47,653 nucleotides of DNA from Roseburia sp. (GTDB lineage: Bacteria; Bacillota; Clostridia; Lachnospirales; Lachnospiraceae), in NCBI GenBank assembly GCA_023664725.1, contig JAMPFA010000002.1, positions 119,037-166,689 on the forward strand. The letters are read 5' to 3'. Every line of letters starts with the position of its first letter. Within the stretch, counting starts at the first letter, position 1. The notes beneath the pieces were generated by a model, which was given only the letters and a program-made list of their open reading frames with translations, was not told the origin of the DNA and searched no databases. Both the position numbers and the translations under genes were made by a program. Below are positions 15,932 to 25,026 of this stretch, piece by piece.

Positions 15932-16941
15932 AAACAAAGAAAATAAACAGCAATACCCTTCTTTTGATCATTACCATTGTACTGTTCTTTGTAATGTATG
16001 CGGCAGGCTGTGTGATCTACAGCGGAAAAGGGTTTACCCACTTACAGACGTTTTTAAATATTTTGATCAACAATGCAGGACTTTTGTGTGTCACCTGCGG
16101 TATGACCTGCGTGATGCTCACAGGAGGAATCGATATCTCCGTAGGTTCCCTCATCGCTTTAGACTGTATGTTTTTAGCGGTAGGTATGGAGCGTTGGGGA
16201 ATGAGCGCACCGCTCCTTTGTATCCTGGTGCTTCTCATCGGAATCGTGTTTGGCATGGTTCAGGGATTTTGTGTGGGATATCTTCAGATCCAGCCCTTTA
16301 TCGTTACCATGGCGGGGATGTTCTTTGGCAGAGGTATGACGGCCATTATCTCCACAGACCAGGTATCCATCAGCGGCAATGAGTGGTTTGTAGGCCTGGC
16401 AAATGCAAAGATTCAGATCCCATTTGGGGCTTACACCAACAACAAGGGAGTGCTCCAGATTCCCTATATCCGTATCACCGTTGTGGTGGCGCTGATCGTT
16501 TTAGTGGCAATCTTCCTTATGCTTCGGTATACGAAGTTTGGACGGAGCCTCTACGCAGTGGGCGGCAATGAGCAGTCAGCCGTTATGATGGGATTAAATG
16601 TGCCTATGACAAAACTGAAAGCCTATGTTTTGTCCTCTTTCCTCTGCTCGATTGGCGGAATCTGCTTCTGCTTAAATACCATGTCCGGTAATGTGCAGCA
16701 GGCAACAGGACTTGAGATGGATGCCATCGCCTCCTCCGTGATCGGCGGTACACTCCTCACCGGAGGTGTGGGAAATGTGATCGGCTCCTTCTTTGGAGTT
16801 CTCATCAACGGTACGATTTCAACACTGGTTAAGACAAACGGTAAGCTTCTTAGCTCCTGGTCTAACATTGCAGTGGCAGCGCTTCTCTGCTTCTTTATCG
16901 TACTGCAGAGTATTTTTGCGAATATCAAGGCAAAGAAATAA
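15928..16941 (+). CDS. Sugar ABC transporter permease 2 (YjfF/AraZ-like)
   Basis: A 337-aa BPD_transp_2 permease with about 8-10 membrane segments, GGIDISVGSLIALD near residues 65-80 and the conserved ASSVIGGTLLTGGVG loop near the C-terminus. AAAGGAGG and a 4-nt ATGA overlap couple it to the first permease. Having two distinct permeases plus a fused double ATPase is the hallmark of the Ytf/AraUVWZ type as opposed to the one-permease ribose type. A strong terminator follows. Confidence 0.92.
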   Translation: MKTKKINSNTLLLIITIVLFFVMYAAGCVIYSGKGFTHLQTFLNILINNAGLLCVTCGMTCVMLTGGIDISVGSLIALDCMFLAVGMERWGMSAPLLCILVLLIGIVFGMVQGFCVGYLQIQPFIVTMAGMFFGRGMTAIISTDQVSISGNEWFVGLANAKIQIPFGAYTNNKGVLQIPYIRITVVVALIVLVAIFLMLRYTKFGRSLYAVGGNEQSAVMMGLNVPMTKLKAYVLSSFLCSIGGICFCLNTMSGNVQQATGLEMDAIASSVIGGTLLTGGVGNVIGSFFGVLINGTISTLVKTNGKLLSSWSNIAVAALLCFFIVLQSIFANIKAKK

Positions 16942-16965
16942 GGACGCATGTCCAAATAGGAATTT

Positions 16966-17007
16966 ACCTAAGGGAACTGTATTTTTGCAGTTCCCTTAGG
17001 AAGTTTT
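16966..17007 (+). terminator. Strong terminator of the ABC importer operon
   Basis: A 13-bp stem, CCTAAGGGAACTG against CAGTTCCCTTAGG, with an eight-base T-rich loop, followed by AAGTTTT. The short T run may allow some read-through to the next binding-protein gene. Confidence 0.85.
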
Positions 17008-17046
17008 AAAAACTAACTTTGTGCAGATGACACAGGAAGGTGTAAT

Positions 17047-18012
17047 ATGGGAAAACGAATATGTTTTCTGGGATGTCTGCTTCTTCTACTTGCAGGCTGC
17101 GGCAGCGGGCAGGAGGATTCTTTTACCGACATGGATTCCACGGAGGAGAGCGAAAACCTTATTGTGGTAGGGCTGTCTCAGGTGGGCTCCGAGTCTGACT
17201 GGAGGCTTGCAAACACGAAATCTTACAGGGAGACCTTCACGGAGGAAAACGGCTATTACCTGCTCTTTGAGGACGGACAGCAGAAGCAGGAAAATCAGGT
17301 GAAAGCAGTCCGCAATTTTATTTTGCAGGAAGTGGATTATATTGTCCTTGACCCTGTTGTGGAGACCGGGTGGGATGCGGTGCTGCAGGAGGCAAAAGAC
17401 GCAGGGATACCTGTGATTTTAGCAGACAGGACAGTCCAGGTGGAAGAGGAAGACCTCTATACCTGCTGGGTGGGCAGCGATTTTTTCAAAGAGGGGGAGA
17501 ATGCGGGAAAATGGCTGGAGGACTACCTGAAAAAGCGGAATAAAGGGGAGGAAGAGATAAATATTGTAACATTGCAGGGAACCCTGGGTTCCTCCGCTCA
17601 GATTGGCAGGACGGAAGGGTTTGACCGGATCTTAAGAAAGCAGTCAAACTGGGTAATGTTAGAGCAGCAGTCAGGAGAGTTTGTCCAGGCCAAGGCGAAG
17701 GAGGTTATGGAATATTTCTTAAAGACATACCCGGATATCGACGTGGTGATCTGCGAGAATGACAACATGGCATTCGGAGCTGTGGATGCCATGAAGGAGG
17801 CAGGGAAAAGTTACGGGAAAAGGGGAGATATCACCGTGATCTCCTTTGATGCCACAGAGGCGGCTCTCTCGGCTGTGGAGCGGGGGGAGATCAGCGTGGA
17901 TATGGAGTGCAATCCCCTCCTTGGCCCGGTGGTGGATGAAGTCATCAAGAGGCTGGAAAGGGGACAGGACGTGGAGAAAATTCAGTACGTGGAGGAGACA
18001 TATTTTGATTAA
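17047..18012 (+). CDS. Third YtfQ-like sugar-binding lipoprotein, coupled to araR
   Basis: A 321-aa lipoprotein (lipobox LLAGC, Cys 18; acidic linker DSFTDMDSTEESEN) with the same family landmarks as the other two: VGLSQVGSESDWRLANT, VDYIVLDPVVETGW, SAQIGRTEG and ICENDNMAFGAVDAMK. It has no permease or ATPase of its own. Its last codons overlap the araR start by 8 nt, so receptor and repressor are co-translated. It may widen the ligand range of the shared importer or act as a second receptor. AGGAAGGTG precedes ATG 17047. Confidence 0.88.
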   Translation: MGKRICFLGCLLLLLAGCGSGQEDSFTDMDSTEESENLIVVGLSQVGSESDWRLANTKSYRETFTEENGYYLLFEDGQQKQENQVKAVRNFILQEVDYIVLDPVVETGWDAVLQEAKDAGIPVILADRTVQVEEEDLYTCWVGSDFFKEGENAGKWLEDYLKKRNKGEEEINIVTLQGTLGSSAQIGRTEGFDRILRKQSNWVMLEQQSGEFVQAKAKEVMEYFLKTYPDIDVVICENDNMAFGAVDAMKEAGKSYGKRGDITVISFDATEAALSAVERGEISVDMECNPLLGPVVDEVIKRLERGQDVEKIQYVEETYFD

Positions 18013-19090
18013 GCTTAAGTATGAAGAATTGATGGAGGACCTGAAAGGCCAGATCCTGTCCGGTCAGATACGTCCCGGAGATAAGATACCTTCTGAAAAT
18101 ACACTGGCAGAGCAGTACAGTGTCAGCAGGCAGACAGTGCGAAAAGCCCTTGCGATTCTGGAAAACCAGGGGTATGTGTATGCCGAACACGGGCGGGGCA
18201 CTTTCTGTTCAGAGTTTGCGGGACATATCCACAGTTCTAAAAATATTGCGGTGGTGACCACCTACCTCTCCGACTATATTTTCCCCCGGGTAATCCAGGG
18301 GATTGATGAGGTGCTTACAGGGGAAGGGTACAGCATTATTTTAAAAAATACCAGAAATTCCAGGAGCAGGGAGGCAAAGTGCTTAGAGGAGCTTTTGCAG
18401 AAGGATATTGAGGGCATGATCATTGAGCCAAGCAAAAGCCAGATTTACTGCAGCCATACGGCGCTGTACCAAAAGCTGGAGGAGTATCAGATCCCCTATG
18501 TGTTTATCCAGGGCTGTTTTGAGCAGATGGCTGACAAGCCCGCAGTTTTGATGGACGACTGCAAAGGGGGGTATCTGATCACAAAATATCTTCTCGACCA
18601 GGGACATAAACATATCGTAGGTGTCTTTAAGGCGGATGATTCCCAGGGGCAGCACAGGCACAAGGGATATGTGAAAGCCTTACAGGAGGCGGGAGTCTCT
18701 TATGAGCCGGACAATGTGGTGTGGTTTTACACGGAGGATCGGAGTATGCATCCCTACGAGAGGATCTGCCAGATGGCAGCAGACGGGAAGGAGATGGACG
18801 GGGTGGTCTGCTACAATGACCAGATTGCCCTGAAAGTGATCCATGCCCTGCAGGAGTGCGGGAAGAAAGTGCCGGAGGATGTGTCTGTCACCGGCTACGA
18901 CAATTCTTACATGGCAAATGCCGGGGGGATACAGCTTACCACTATCACCCACCCCCAGGAAAAGCTGGGGGAAATGGCGGCGGAGCTTCTTCTTTCTCTG
19001 ATCCAGAAAAAAGAGATTGACAGGGAGGAGCGGCGGGTAGTCATAGAGCCGGAGCTTGTGGTGGGAAATTCCTGTAGGGACAGGAGATAA
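18005..19090 (+). CDS. araR: Arabinose repressor AraR (GntR HTH plus LacI-type sensor)
   Basis: A 361-aa regulator. Residues ~1-70 are a GntR-type winged helix (KIPSENTLAEQYSVSRQTVR, ENQGYVYAEHGRGTFC). Residues ~78-361 are a LacI/PBP-like effector domain (DGVVCYNDQIALKVIHAL, VTGYDNSYMA). This fusion and length match AraR of Bacillus subtilis (~362 aa), which represses arabinose genes until L-arabinose binds. I chose TTG 18005 because GGAGGAG lies 7 nt upstream and the product begins right at the HTH domain; longer in-frame forms would run through the preceding gene. Location between importer and araA supports the call. Probable operator: 19151-19180. Confidence 0.92.
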   Translation: MIKLKYEELMEDLKGQILSGQIRPGDKIPSENTLAEQYSVSRQTVRKALAILENQGYVYAEHGRGTFCSEFAGHIHSSKNIAVVTTYLSDYIFPRVIQGIDEVLTGEGYSIILKNTRNSRSREAKCLEELLQKDIEGMIIEPSKSQIYCSHTALYQKLEEYQIPYVFIQGCFEQMADKPAVLMDDCKGGYLITKYLLDQGHKHIVGVFKADDSQGQHRHKGYVKALQEAGVSYEPDNVVWFYTEDRSMHPYERICQMAADGKEMDGVVCYNDQIALKVIHALQECGKKVPEDVSVTGYDNSYMANAGGIQLTTITHPQEKLGEMAAELLLSLIQKKEIDREERRVVIEPELVVGNSCRDRR

Positions 19091-19150
19091 ATTCGTCATT
19101 ATTACCAGTTTTTTCTTTTGTTTTTTGTGAAATAGTTTAGAAAAAACAAC

Positions 19151-19180
19151 TTGTTATGACATGCGTACAAGTTGTACTAT
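19151..19180 (+). promoter_or_regulatory. araA promoter with overlapping AraR-like half-sites
   Basis: TTGTTA (19151-19156), an 18-nt spacer and TACTAT (19175-19180). AraR-box-like half-sites overlap it: ACTTGT (19149-19154), GTACAAGT (19165-19172) and GTTGTAC (19171-19177). The known AraR box is built from such TTGTAC/GTACAA halves, so a bound repressor would block this promoter. The exact paired halves are uncertain. Confidence 0.65.
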
Positions 19181-19228
19181 TAAAGTATAAGCAAATCAGC
19201 TATAACAAAGTGTGTAGGAGGGTAAAAA

Positions 19229-20725
19229 ATGTTACAGACAAAGAATTACAAGTTTTGGTTTTGTACCGGTTCACAGGATTTGTATGGGGATGAGTGTCTG
19301 GCAAAGGTAGCGCAGCACTCAAAACAGATCGTGGATGAGCTGAATAAGACAGGGATTCTGCCCTATGAATTGGTATGGAAACCAACTCTGATTACCAATG
19401 AATTGATCCGTAAAACGTTCAATGAGGCAAACGCAGATGAAGAGTGTGCAGGTGTGATCACATGGATGCATACATTTTCTCCTGCAAAATCCTGGATTTT
19501 AGGATTACAGGAATACAGAAAGCCTCTCATGCATTTCCATACCCAGTTCAATGAGGAAATTCCCTACGATTCCATCGACATGGATTTTATGAATGAGAAT
19601 CAGTCTGCTCACGGTGACAGAGAGTACGGACATATCGTAAGCCGTATGAGAATTGAGCGGAAAGTAGTTGTGGGACACTGGTCAGATCCGGTAGTTGTGG
19701 GCAAGATTGCTTCCTGGATGCGCACTGCGGTAGGTATTATGGAGAGCAGCCATATCCGTGTAATGCGTGTAGCTGACAATATGAGAAACGTGGCAGTTAC
19801 AGAGGGAGATAAGGTGGAGGCACAGATCAAGTTTGGCTGGGAGGTAGACGCTTACCCGGTAAACGAGATCGCAGAGTCTGTGGCAGCAGTTTCCGCTTCC
19901 GACACCAACGCACTGGTAGATGAGTACTATGACAAATATGAGATCCTCTTAGAGGGCAGGGATCCGGAGGAATTCAAGAAGCATGTGGCAGTTCAGGCAC
20001 AGATCGAGCTTGGATTTGAGCGTTTCTTAGAGGAGAAAAATTATCAGGCAATCGTGACACACTTTGGAGATCTGGGAGCATTACAGCAGCTTCCGGGACT
20101 GGCAATCCAGAGACTGATGGAAAAAGGCTACGGCTTTGGCGCAGAGGGCGATTGGAAAGTGGCAGCTATGGTACGCCTGATGAAGATTATGACAGCAGGA
20201 ATGAAGGATGCAAAGGGAACTTCCATGCTGGAGGATTACACCTACAACCTGGTAAAAGGAAAAGAGGGTATTTTGGAGGCCCACATGCTGGAGATCTGCC
20301 CAAGTATCGCAGAGGGCCCAATCAGCATCAAGTGCCAGCCATTGTCCATGGGTGACAGAGAAGACCCGGCAAGACTTGTATTTACCTCCAAAGAGGGCAG
20401 GGGTATTGCTACATCCTTAATTGATTTAGGAAACCGTTTCCGTCTGATCATCAACGATGTAGACTGCAAGAAAAACGAGAAGGCAATGCCGAAGCTTCCG
20501 GTGGCAACCAACTTCTGGACACCACAGCCCGACATATACACAGGTGCAGAGGCATGGATTTTGGCAGGCGGCGCACACCACACTGCATTCTCCTACGACA
20601 TCACCGCAGACCAGATGGGTGACTGGGCAAATGCAATGGGAATTGAGGCTGTATACATTGACAAGGATACTACAATCCGCAGCTTCAAGAGAGATCTTAT
20701 GTTGGGTGAGGTATTCTATAGATAA
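19229..20725 (+). CDS. araA: L-arabinose isomerase
   Basis: A 498-aa isomerase that converts L-arabinose to L-ribulose, a Mn-dependent cytoplasmic enzyme. The start FWFCTGSQDLYGDECL is typical of AraA, as are the HTFSPAKSWILGL, GDLGALQQLPGLAIQRLMEKGYGFGAEGDWK segments (read as separate short motifs), LEICPSIAEG and the metal-ligand region WILAGGAHHTAFSYD. Full family length (~500 aa). AGGAGG precedes the ATG. It is the first gene after the AraR-type operator, and transaldolase, transketolase, kinase and araD follow on the same strand. Confidence 0.96.
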   Translation: MLQTKNYKFWFCTGSQDLYGDECLAKVAQHSKQIVDELNKTGILPYELVWKPTLITNELIRKTFNEANADEECAGVITWMHTFSPAKSWILGLQEYRKPLMHFHTQFNEEIPYDSIDMDFMNENQSAHGDREYGHIVSRMRIERKVVVGHWSDPVVVGKIASWMRTAVGIMESSHIRVMRVADNMRNVAVTEGDKVEAQIKFGWEVDAYPVNEIAESVAAVSASDTNALVDEYYDKYEILLEGRDPEEFKKHVAVQAQIELGFERFLEEKNYQAIVTHFGDLGALQQLPGLAIQRLMEKGYGFGAEGDWKVAAMVRLMKIMTAGMKDAKGTSMLEDYTYNLVKGKEGILEAHMLEICPSIAEGPISIKCQPLSMGDREDPARLVFTSKEGRGIATSLIDLGNRFRLIINDVDCKKNEKAMPKLPVATNFWTPQPDIYTGAEAWILAGGAHHTAFSYDITADQMGDWANAMGIEAVYIDKDTTIRSFKRDLMLGEVFYR

Positions 20726-20792
20726 GATTTGCCGTTGAGGCATCTGAAGCCAAGACAACGCTCGTTACCAAAATTTTATATCAGTAAACAAA

Positions 20793-20816
20793 AAAATAAA
20801 ATAAAATAAAATAAAA
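20793..20816 (+). repeat. AAAAT pentanucleotide repeat before the transaldolase ribosome binding site
   Basis: Four to five head-to-tail copies of AAAAT run directly into AAAAGGAG, the ribosome binding site of the next gene. The remainder of 20726-20829 shows no gene or terminator. Confidence 0.85.
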
Positions 20817-20829
20817 GGAGACGAAAACA

Positions 20830-21483
20830 ATGAAATTTTTTGTTGACACAGCAAATGTAGACGATATCAGGAAAGCAAATGACATGGGAGTGATCTGCGG
20901 CGTTACCACCAACCCCTCCCTCATCGCAAAAGAGGGAAGAGACTTCAACGAGGTGATTAAAGAGATTACCTCCATCGTAGACGGACCGATCAGCGGCGAG
21001 GTAAAGGCTACCACTGTTGACGCAGAGGGCATGATCAAAGAGGGACGTGAGATCGCAGCGATCCATCCTAACATGGTTGTTAAGATTCCTATGACAGTAG
21101 AAGGATTGAAGGCTGTTAAAGTTCTTTCCGCTGAGGGCATCAAGACAAATGTGACATTGATTTTTACTGCAAACCAGGCGCTTCTTGCTGCAAGGGCAGG
21201 TGCAACTTTTGTATCTCCTTTCCTTGGAAGATTAGATGACATTTCCCAGACTGGTGTGGATCTGATCCGTGTTATCGCTGATATTTTCAATATCTACGAT
21301 CTGGACACAGAGATTATCGCAGCAAGCGTTAGAAATCCGATCCATGTAACAGACTGCGCACTGGCAGGAGCTGACATTGCAACTGTTCCTTACAGCGTGA
21401 TTGAGCAGATGACAAAACATCCTTTGACAGACCAGGGTATTGCAAAATTCCAGGCTGACTACAAAGCTGTTTTCGGAGAGTAA
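20830..21483 (+). CDS. Transaldolase / fructose-6-phosphate aldolase-like (TalC type)
   Basis: A 217-aa small transaldolase. The N-terminus [16 protein letters not shown] and [13 protein letters not shown] are diagnostic, and the Schiff-base Lys lies in VVKIPMT. It transfers dihydroxyacetone units between sugar phosphates in the non-oxidative pentose phosphate pathway; related short enzymes cleave fructose-6-P, and the sequence alone does not separate the two well. Adjacent transketolase halves and arabinose genes favour transaldolase. GGAGACG precedes the ATG. Confidence 0.93.
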   Translation: MKFFVDTANVDDIRKANDMGVICGVTTNPSLIAKEGRDFNEVIKEITSIVDGPISGEVKATTVDAEGMIKEGREIAAIHPNMVVKIPMTVEGLKAVKVLSAEGIKTNVTLIFTANQALLAARAGATFVSPFLGRLDDISQTGVDLIRVIADIFNIYDLDTEIIAASVRNPIHVTDCALAGADIATVPYSVIEQMTKHPLTDQGIAKFQADYKAVFGE

Positions 21484-21512
21484 AATTAGATAATTGCGAA
21501 AAGGAGAATGTC

Positions 21513-22346
21513 ATGAACAAATTAGAGCTTCAAAAGACAGCCGTGGAAATCCGCAAGGGCATCATCAACGGTGTTCACAGTGCAAAAGCAGGACATCCAG
21601 GCGGGTCTTTATCTGCAACAGAGATTTTTACTTACCTCTATTTTGAGGAGATGAACATTGACCCCAAGAATCCGAAGATGGAGGGCCGTGACCGCTTTGT
21701 ACTGTCAAAGGGGCACACAGCGCCGGGACTTTATTCCACACTGGCAAACAGAGGGTATTTTCCAGTGGAAGATCTTCTGACACTTCGCCATACAGGTTCC
21801 TATTTGCAGGGACATCCCGATATGAAACACATTCCGGGGGTTGACATGTCAAGCGGTTCTTTGGGACAGGGATTGTCCGCAGCAGTGGGTATGGCTCTGG
21901 CTGGAAAACTGGACAACAAGGACTACCGTGTCTACGCCCTCTGCGGTGACGGCGAGATTGAGGAAGGACAGATCTGGGAGGCTGCCATGTTTGCAGGCCA
22001 CAGAAAGTTAGACAATCTGGTAGTGATCGTGGACAACAACAATCTTCAGATTGACGGACCTATCGACCAGGTATGTTCCCCCTACCCTATCGATAAGAAG
22101 TTTGAGGCCTTCAATTTCCATGTGATCAATGTAAACGGCAATGATTTTGACGAGCTGGATAAGGCTTTCAAGGAGGCAAAGGCGACAAAGGGTATGCCTA
22201 CCTGTATTGTGGCCCACACCTTAAAGGGAAAAGATGTCTCCTTTATGGAGAACTCTGTGGACTGGCATGGAAAAGCACCAAATGATGCAGAGTATGAGAT
22301 TGCAATGAATGACTTAAAGAAAGTAGGTGACGCATTATGCCAGTAA
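21513..22346 (+). CDS. Transketolase, N-terminal subunit
   Basis: A 277-aa protein equal to the thiamine-diphosphate-binding N-terminal half of transketolase, with SAKAGHPGGSLSATEI, RDRFVLSKGHTAPGLY and the ThDP/Mg motif GDGEIEEGQIWEAAM...NN. It overlaps the C-terminal subunit gene by 10 nt. Natural two-subunit transketolases are common in Clostridia and archaea, so this is not a frameshift. Together they convert xylulose-5-P and ribose-5-P to sedoheptulose-7-P and glyceraldehyde-3-P. Confidence 0.94.
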   Translation: MNKLELQKTAVEIRKGIINGVHSAKAGHPGGSLSATEIFTYLYFEEMNIDPKNPKMEGRDRFVLSKGHTAPGLYSTLANRGYFPVEDLLTLRHTGSYLQGHPDMKHIPGVDMSSGSLGQGLSAAVGMALAGKLDNKDYRVYALCGDGEIEEGQIWEAAMFAGHRKLDNLVVIVDNNNLQIDGPIDQVCSPYPIDKKFEAFNFHVINVNGNDFDELDKAFKEAKATKGMPTCIVAHTLKGKDVSFMENSVDWHGKAPNDAEYEIAMNDLKKVGDALCQ

Positions 22347-23293
22347 TCGAGAATATAAATGATCTGCCAAAGGTGGCAACCAGAGAGAGTTACGGCAATG
22401 CTCTGGTGGAGCTTGGAAAAGAACATGGGGATGTTTTGGTTTTGGATGCTGACCTTGCAGCGGCTACCAAGACAGGTACTTTTAAGAAGGTATTTCCGGA
22501 GCGTCACATCGACTGCGGAATTGCAGAGGCAAATATGACAGGTATCGCAGCAGGGCTTTCCACCTGCAAAAAGGTGCCCTTTATCAGCACATTTGCCATG
22601 TTTGCGGCAGGACGTTCCTATGAGCAGGTGAGAAACTCCATCGGATATCCCCACCTGAATGTAAAAATCGGGGCAACCCATGCAGGTATCTCTGTAGGTG
22701 AGGACGGCGCCAGCCATCAGTGTAATGAGGATATGGCTCTGATGCGTGAGATTCCGGGAATGGTTGTAATCAACCCCAGTGATGACGTGGAGGCAAAGGC
22801 AGCAGTAAAGGCAGCATATGCCCATGAAGGTCCTGTATATCTCCGCTTCGGAAGACTGGCTGTGCCTGTAATCAACGACAGACCGGATTACAAATTTGAA
22901 ATTGGCAAGGGTGTGACCTTAAAAGAGGGCAAAGACATTACAATCTTTGCCACAGGCCTGTGTGTGTCAGAGGCATGCCTTGCAGCAGATATGCTGGAGA
23001 AAGACGGCATCGATGCAGAGGTAATCAACATTCACACCATCAAGCCTTTGGATGAAGAGCTGGTAGTGGCATCCGCATCCAAGACAAAGAGAGTCTTCAC
23101 CGTGGAGGAGCACTCCATCGTAGGCGGTCTTGGAGCTGCAGTGGCAGAAGTCCTGGGAGAGAAATGCCCCACAAAGATCACACGTCTTGGGGTGAAGGAT
23201 GTGTTTGGCGAGTCCGGTCCTGCAAAGGAACTGCTGCACAAATATGAGCTGGACGCAGAGGGCATCTACAAGAATATCAAGGCAGGTTTATAA
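22337..23293 (+). CDS. Transketolase, C-terminal subunit
   Basis: A 318-aa protein carrying the pyrimidine-binding and C-terminal domains, with the catalytic Glu region CGIAEANMTGIAAGL, FAAGRSYEQVRNSIGYPHLN and a C-terminal domain (VINIHTIKPLDEE, FTVEEHSIVGGLG). ATG 22337 lies inside the end of the N-subunit gene, giving stoichiometric expression. Confidence 0.94.
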   Translation: MPVIENINDLPKVATRESYGNALVELGKEHGDVLVLDADLAAATKTGTFKKVFPERHIDCGIAEANMTGIAAGLSTCKKVPFISTFAMFAAGRSYEQVRNSIGYPHLNVKIGATHAGISVGEDGASHQCNEDMALMREIPGMVVINPSDDVEAKAAVKAAYAHEGPVYLRFGRLAVPVINDRPDYKFEIGKGVTLKEGKDITIFATGLCVSEACLAADMLEKDGIDAEVINIHTIKPLDEELVVASASKTKRVFTVEEHSIVGGLGAAVAEVLGEKCPTKITRLGVKDVFGESGPAKELLHKYELDAEGIYKNIKAGL

Positions 23294-23338
23294 ATGGAAG
23301 AGAACCCGGGAACGTCCGGGGCTGGGAACTGTACACAG

Positions 23339-23370
23339 ACATCCCGGGAGATATTTTCCGGGATGTTTTT
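23339..23370 (+). terminator. Hairpin/terminator between transketolase and kinase genes
   Basis: ACATCCCGG pairs with CCGGGATGT and is followed by TTTT. The kinase gene has no evident promoter in the 30 nt that follow, so partial read-through is likely. Confidence 0.75.
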
Positions 23371-23402
23371 CATAGTTTTAGTAGGAGAATGGGGGTAAAA
23401 GC

Positions 23403-24995
23403 ATGAATCAGAAAGAGGCCATTGCGGCAGGAAAAACATCTCTTGGAATTGAGTTTGGATCTACCAGAATTAAGGCTGTTTTGATCGGGGAGGACAATGC
23501 TCCGCTGGCTTCCGGAAGCCATGAGTGGGAAAACCAGTACGAAAACGGAATCTGGACATACAGCCTGGATGCTATCTGGAACGGCTTGCAGGACTGCTAC
23601 AGGGATCTTGCCCAGGATGTAAAAAATACATACGGGGAAGAACTGACTACCATCGGTTCCATTGGTTTTAGCGCTATGATGCACGGTTATATGGCGTTTG
23701 ACAAAAACGGAGATCTATTGGTTCCCTTCCGTACCTGGAGAAATACCATCACAGAGGCGGCTGCAAAGAAGCTTACAGAGGAGTTCCACTACAATATTCC
23801 GGAGAGATGGAGTATTGCACATCTCTATCAGGCAATCCTAAACAAAGAGGAGCATGTAAAAGATGTGACATTCTTTACCACTCTGGCAGGATATATCCAC
23901 TGGAAAATGACAGGGGAGAAGGTTCTTGGTGTGGGAGATGCATCGGGAATGTTCCCCATTGACAGCAAGACAAAAGACTATGATGCATCTATGATTGAAA
24001 AATTTGATGCTCTGACTGCATCCTGCGGATATCCCTGGAAATTAAAGGATATTTTGCCAAAGGCTCTCTGTGCCGGAGAAGCAGCAGGAACCCTTACAGA
24101 GGAGGGGGCAAAACTTTTAGATGTCAGCGGCAAGTTAAAAGCAGGCATTCCGGTGTGTCCTCCTGAGGGAGACGCAGGAACGGGAATGGCAGCTACAAAC
24201 AGTGTGGCGGTTCGTACAGGAAATGTCTCCGCAGGAACTTCCGTATTTGCCATGATCGTACTGGAAAAAGAGCTTCAGGGAGTGCATCAGGCCATCGACC
24301 TTGTTACCACGCCTACTGGTGATCTGGTGGCAATGGTACACTGCAACAACTGTACCTCCGACTTAAATGCCTGGGTAGGGCTGTTCCGTGAGTTTGCGGA
24401 GAGCTTTGGCATTGAAGTGGATATGAATAAACTATTCTCCGTGCTCTACAACAAGGCACTGGAAGGAGATGCAGACTGCGGCGGACTTTTGGCTTACAAC
24501 TATTTCTCAGGGGAGAGCATTACAGGCTTTGACGAGGGAAGACCTCTCTTTGCCAGAAGCGTGGAAGGTAACTTTAACCTGGCAAACTTTATGCGGGTAC
24601 ACTTATTTACCTCCCTTGGCGCACTGAAAAACGGCCTGGATATCCTGTTAAAGGAAGAGAAAGTGAAAGTGGATAAGATCTACGGACACGGTGGATTGTT
24701 TAAGACTCCTGTTGTGGGCCAGCGCATTATGGCGGCAGCAATGAATACGCCTGTTTCCGTAATGGAAACTGCCGGGGAAGGCGGCGCCTGGGGGATTGCA
24801 GTTCTGGCCTCCTACATGGAGAATAAAGGGGAGGGCGAGCGCCTTGCCGACTACCTGGACAACAAAGTGTTTGGCGGCGAAAACGGAGTGACAGAAAATC
24901 CTGTACCGGAGGATGTAAAGGGATTTGATGAATTTTTGAAACGCTACAATGCAGGGCTTCCCATCGAGCGGGCAGCTGTGGAGACATTAAAGTAA
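23403..24995 (+). CDS. FGGY-family pentulose kinase, probably L-ribulokinase (AraK-like)
   Basis: A 530-aa sugar kinase. N-terminal phosphate-binding motif [14 protein letters not shown], substrate-side [12 protein letters not shown], catalytic Asp in [10 protein letters not shown], and C-terminal FGGY elements ([23 protein letters not shown]). It lacks close resemblance to Enterobacterial AraB. From memory, Clostridium uses a non-orthologous ribulokinase named AraK for arabinose, and this protein between transketolase and araD fits that role: L-ribulose to L-ribulose-5-P. Xylulokinase is the main alternative. GTAGGAG precedes the ATG. Confidence 0.85.
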   Translation: MNQKEAIAAGKTSLGIEFGSTRIKAVLIGEDNAPLASGSHEWENQYENGIWTYSLDAIWNGLQDCYRDLAQDVKNTYGEELTTIGSIGFSAMMHGYMAFDKNGDLLVPFRTWRNTITEAAAKKLTEEFHYNIPERWSIAHLYQAILNKEEHVKDVTFFTTLAGYIHWKMTGEKVLGVGDASGMFPIDSKTKDYDASMIEKFDALTASCGYPWKLKDILPKALCAGEAAGTLTEEGAKLLDVSGKLKAGIPVCPPEGDAGTGMAATNSVAVRTGNVSAGTSVFAMIVLEKELQGVHQAIDLVTTPTGDLVAMVHCNNCTSDLNAWVGLFREFAESFGIEVDMNKLFSVLYNKALEGDADCGGLLAYNYFSGESITGFDEGRPLFARSVEGNFNLANFMRVHLFTSLGALKNGLDILLKEEKVKVDKIYGHGGLFKTPVVGQRIMAAAMNTPVSVMETAGEGGAWGIAVLASYMENKGEGERLADYLDNKVFGGENGVTENPVPEDVKGFDEFLKRYNAGLPIERAAVETLK

Positions 24996-25026
24996 CAGTC
25001 TGGCTTTGTAGCAGGAAGGAAAAATT

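Noticed and set aside
12133-16941. Galactofuranose importer (YtfQRT-YjfF) as the specific function
   Set aside because: The family match is real, but the adjoining araR, araA, kinase and araD make L-arabinose more likely. No galactofuranose genes are present.
21513-23293. Apparent frameshift splitting transketolase
   Set aside because: Both halves have their own start and full domain sets; two-subunit transketolase is normal in Clostridia.
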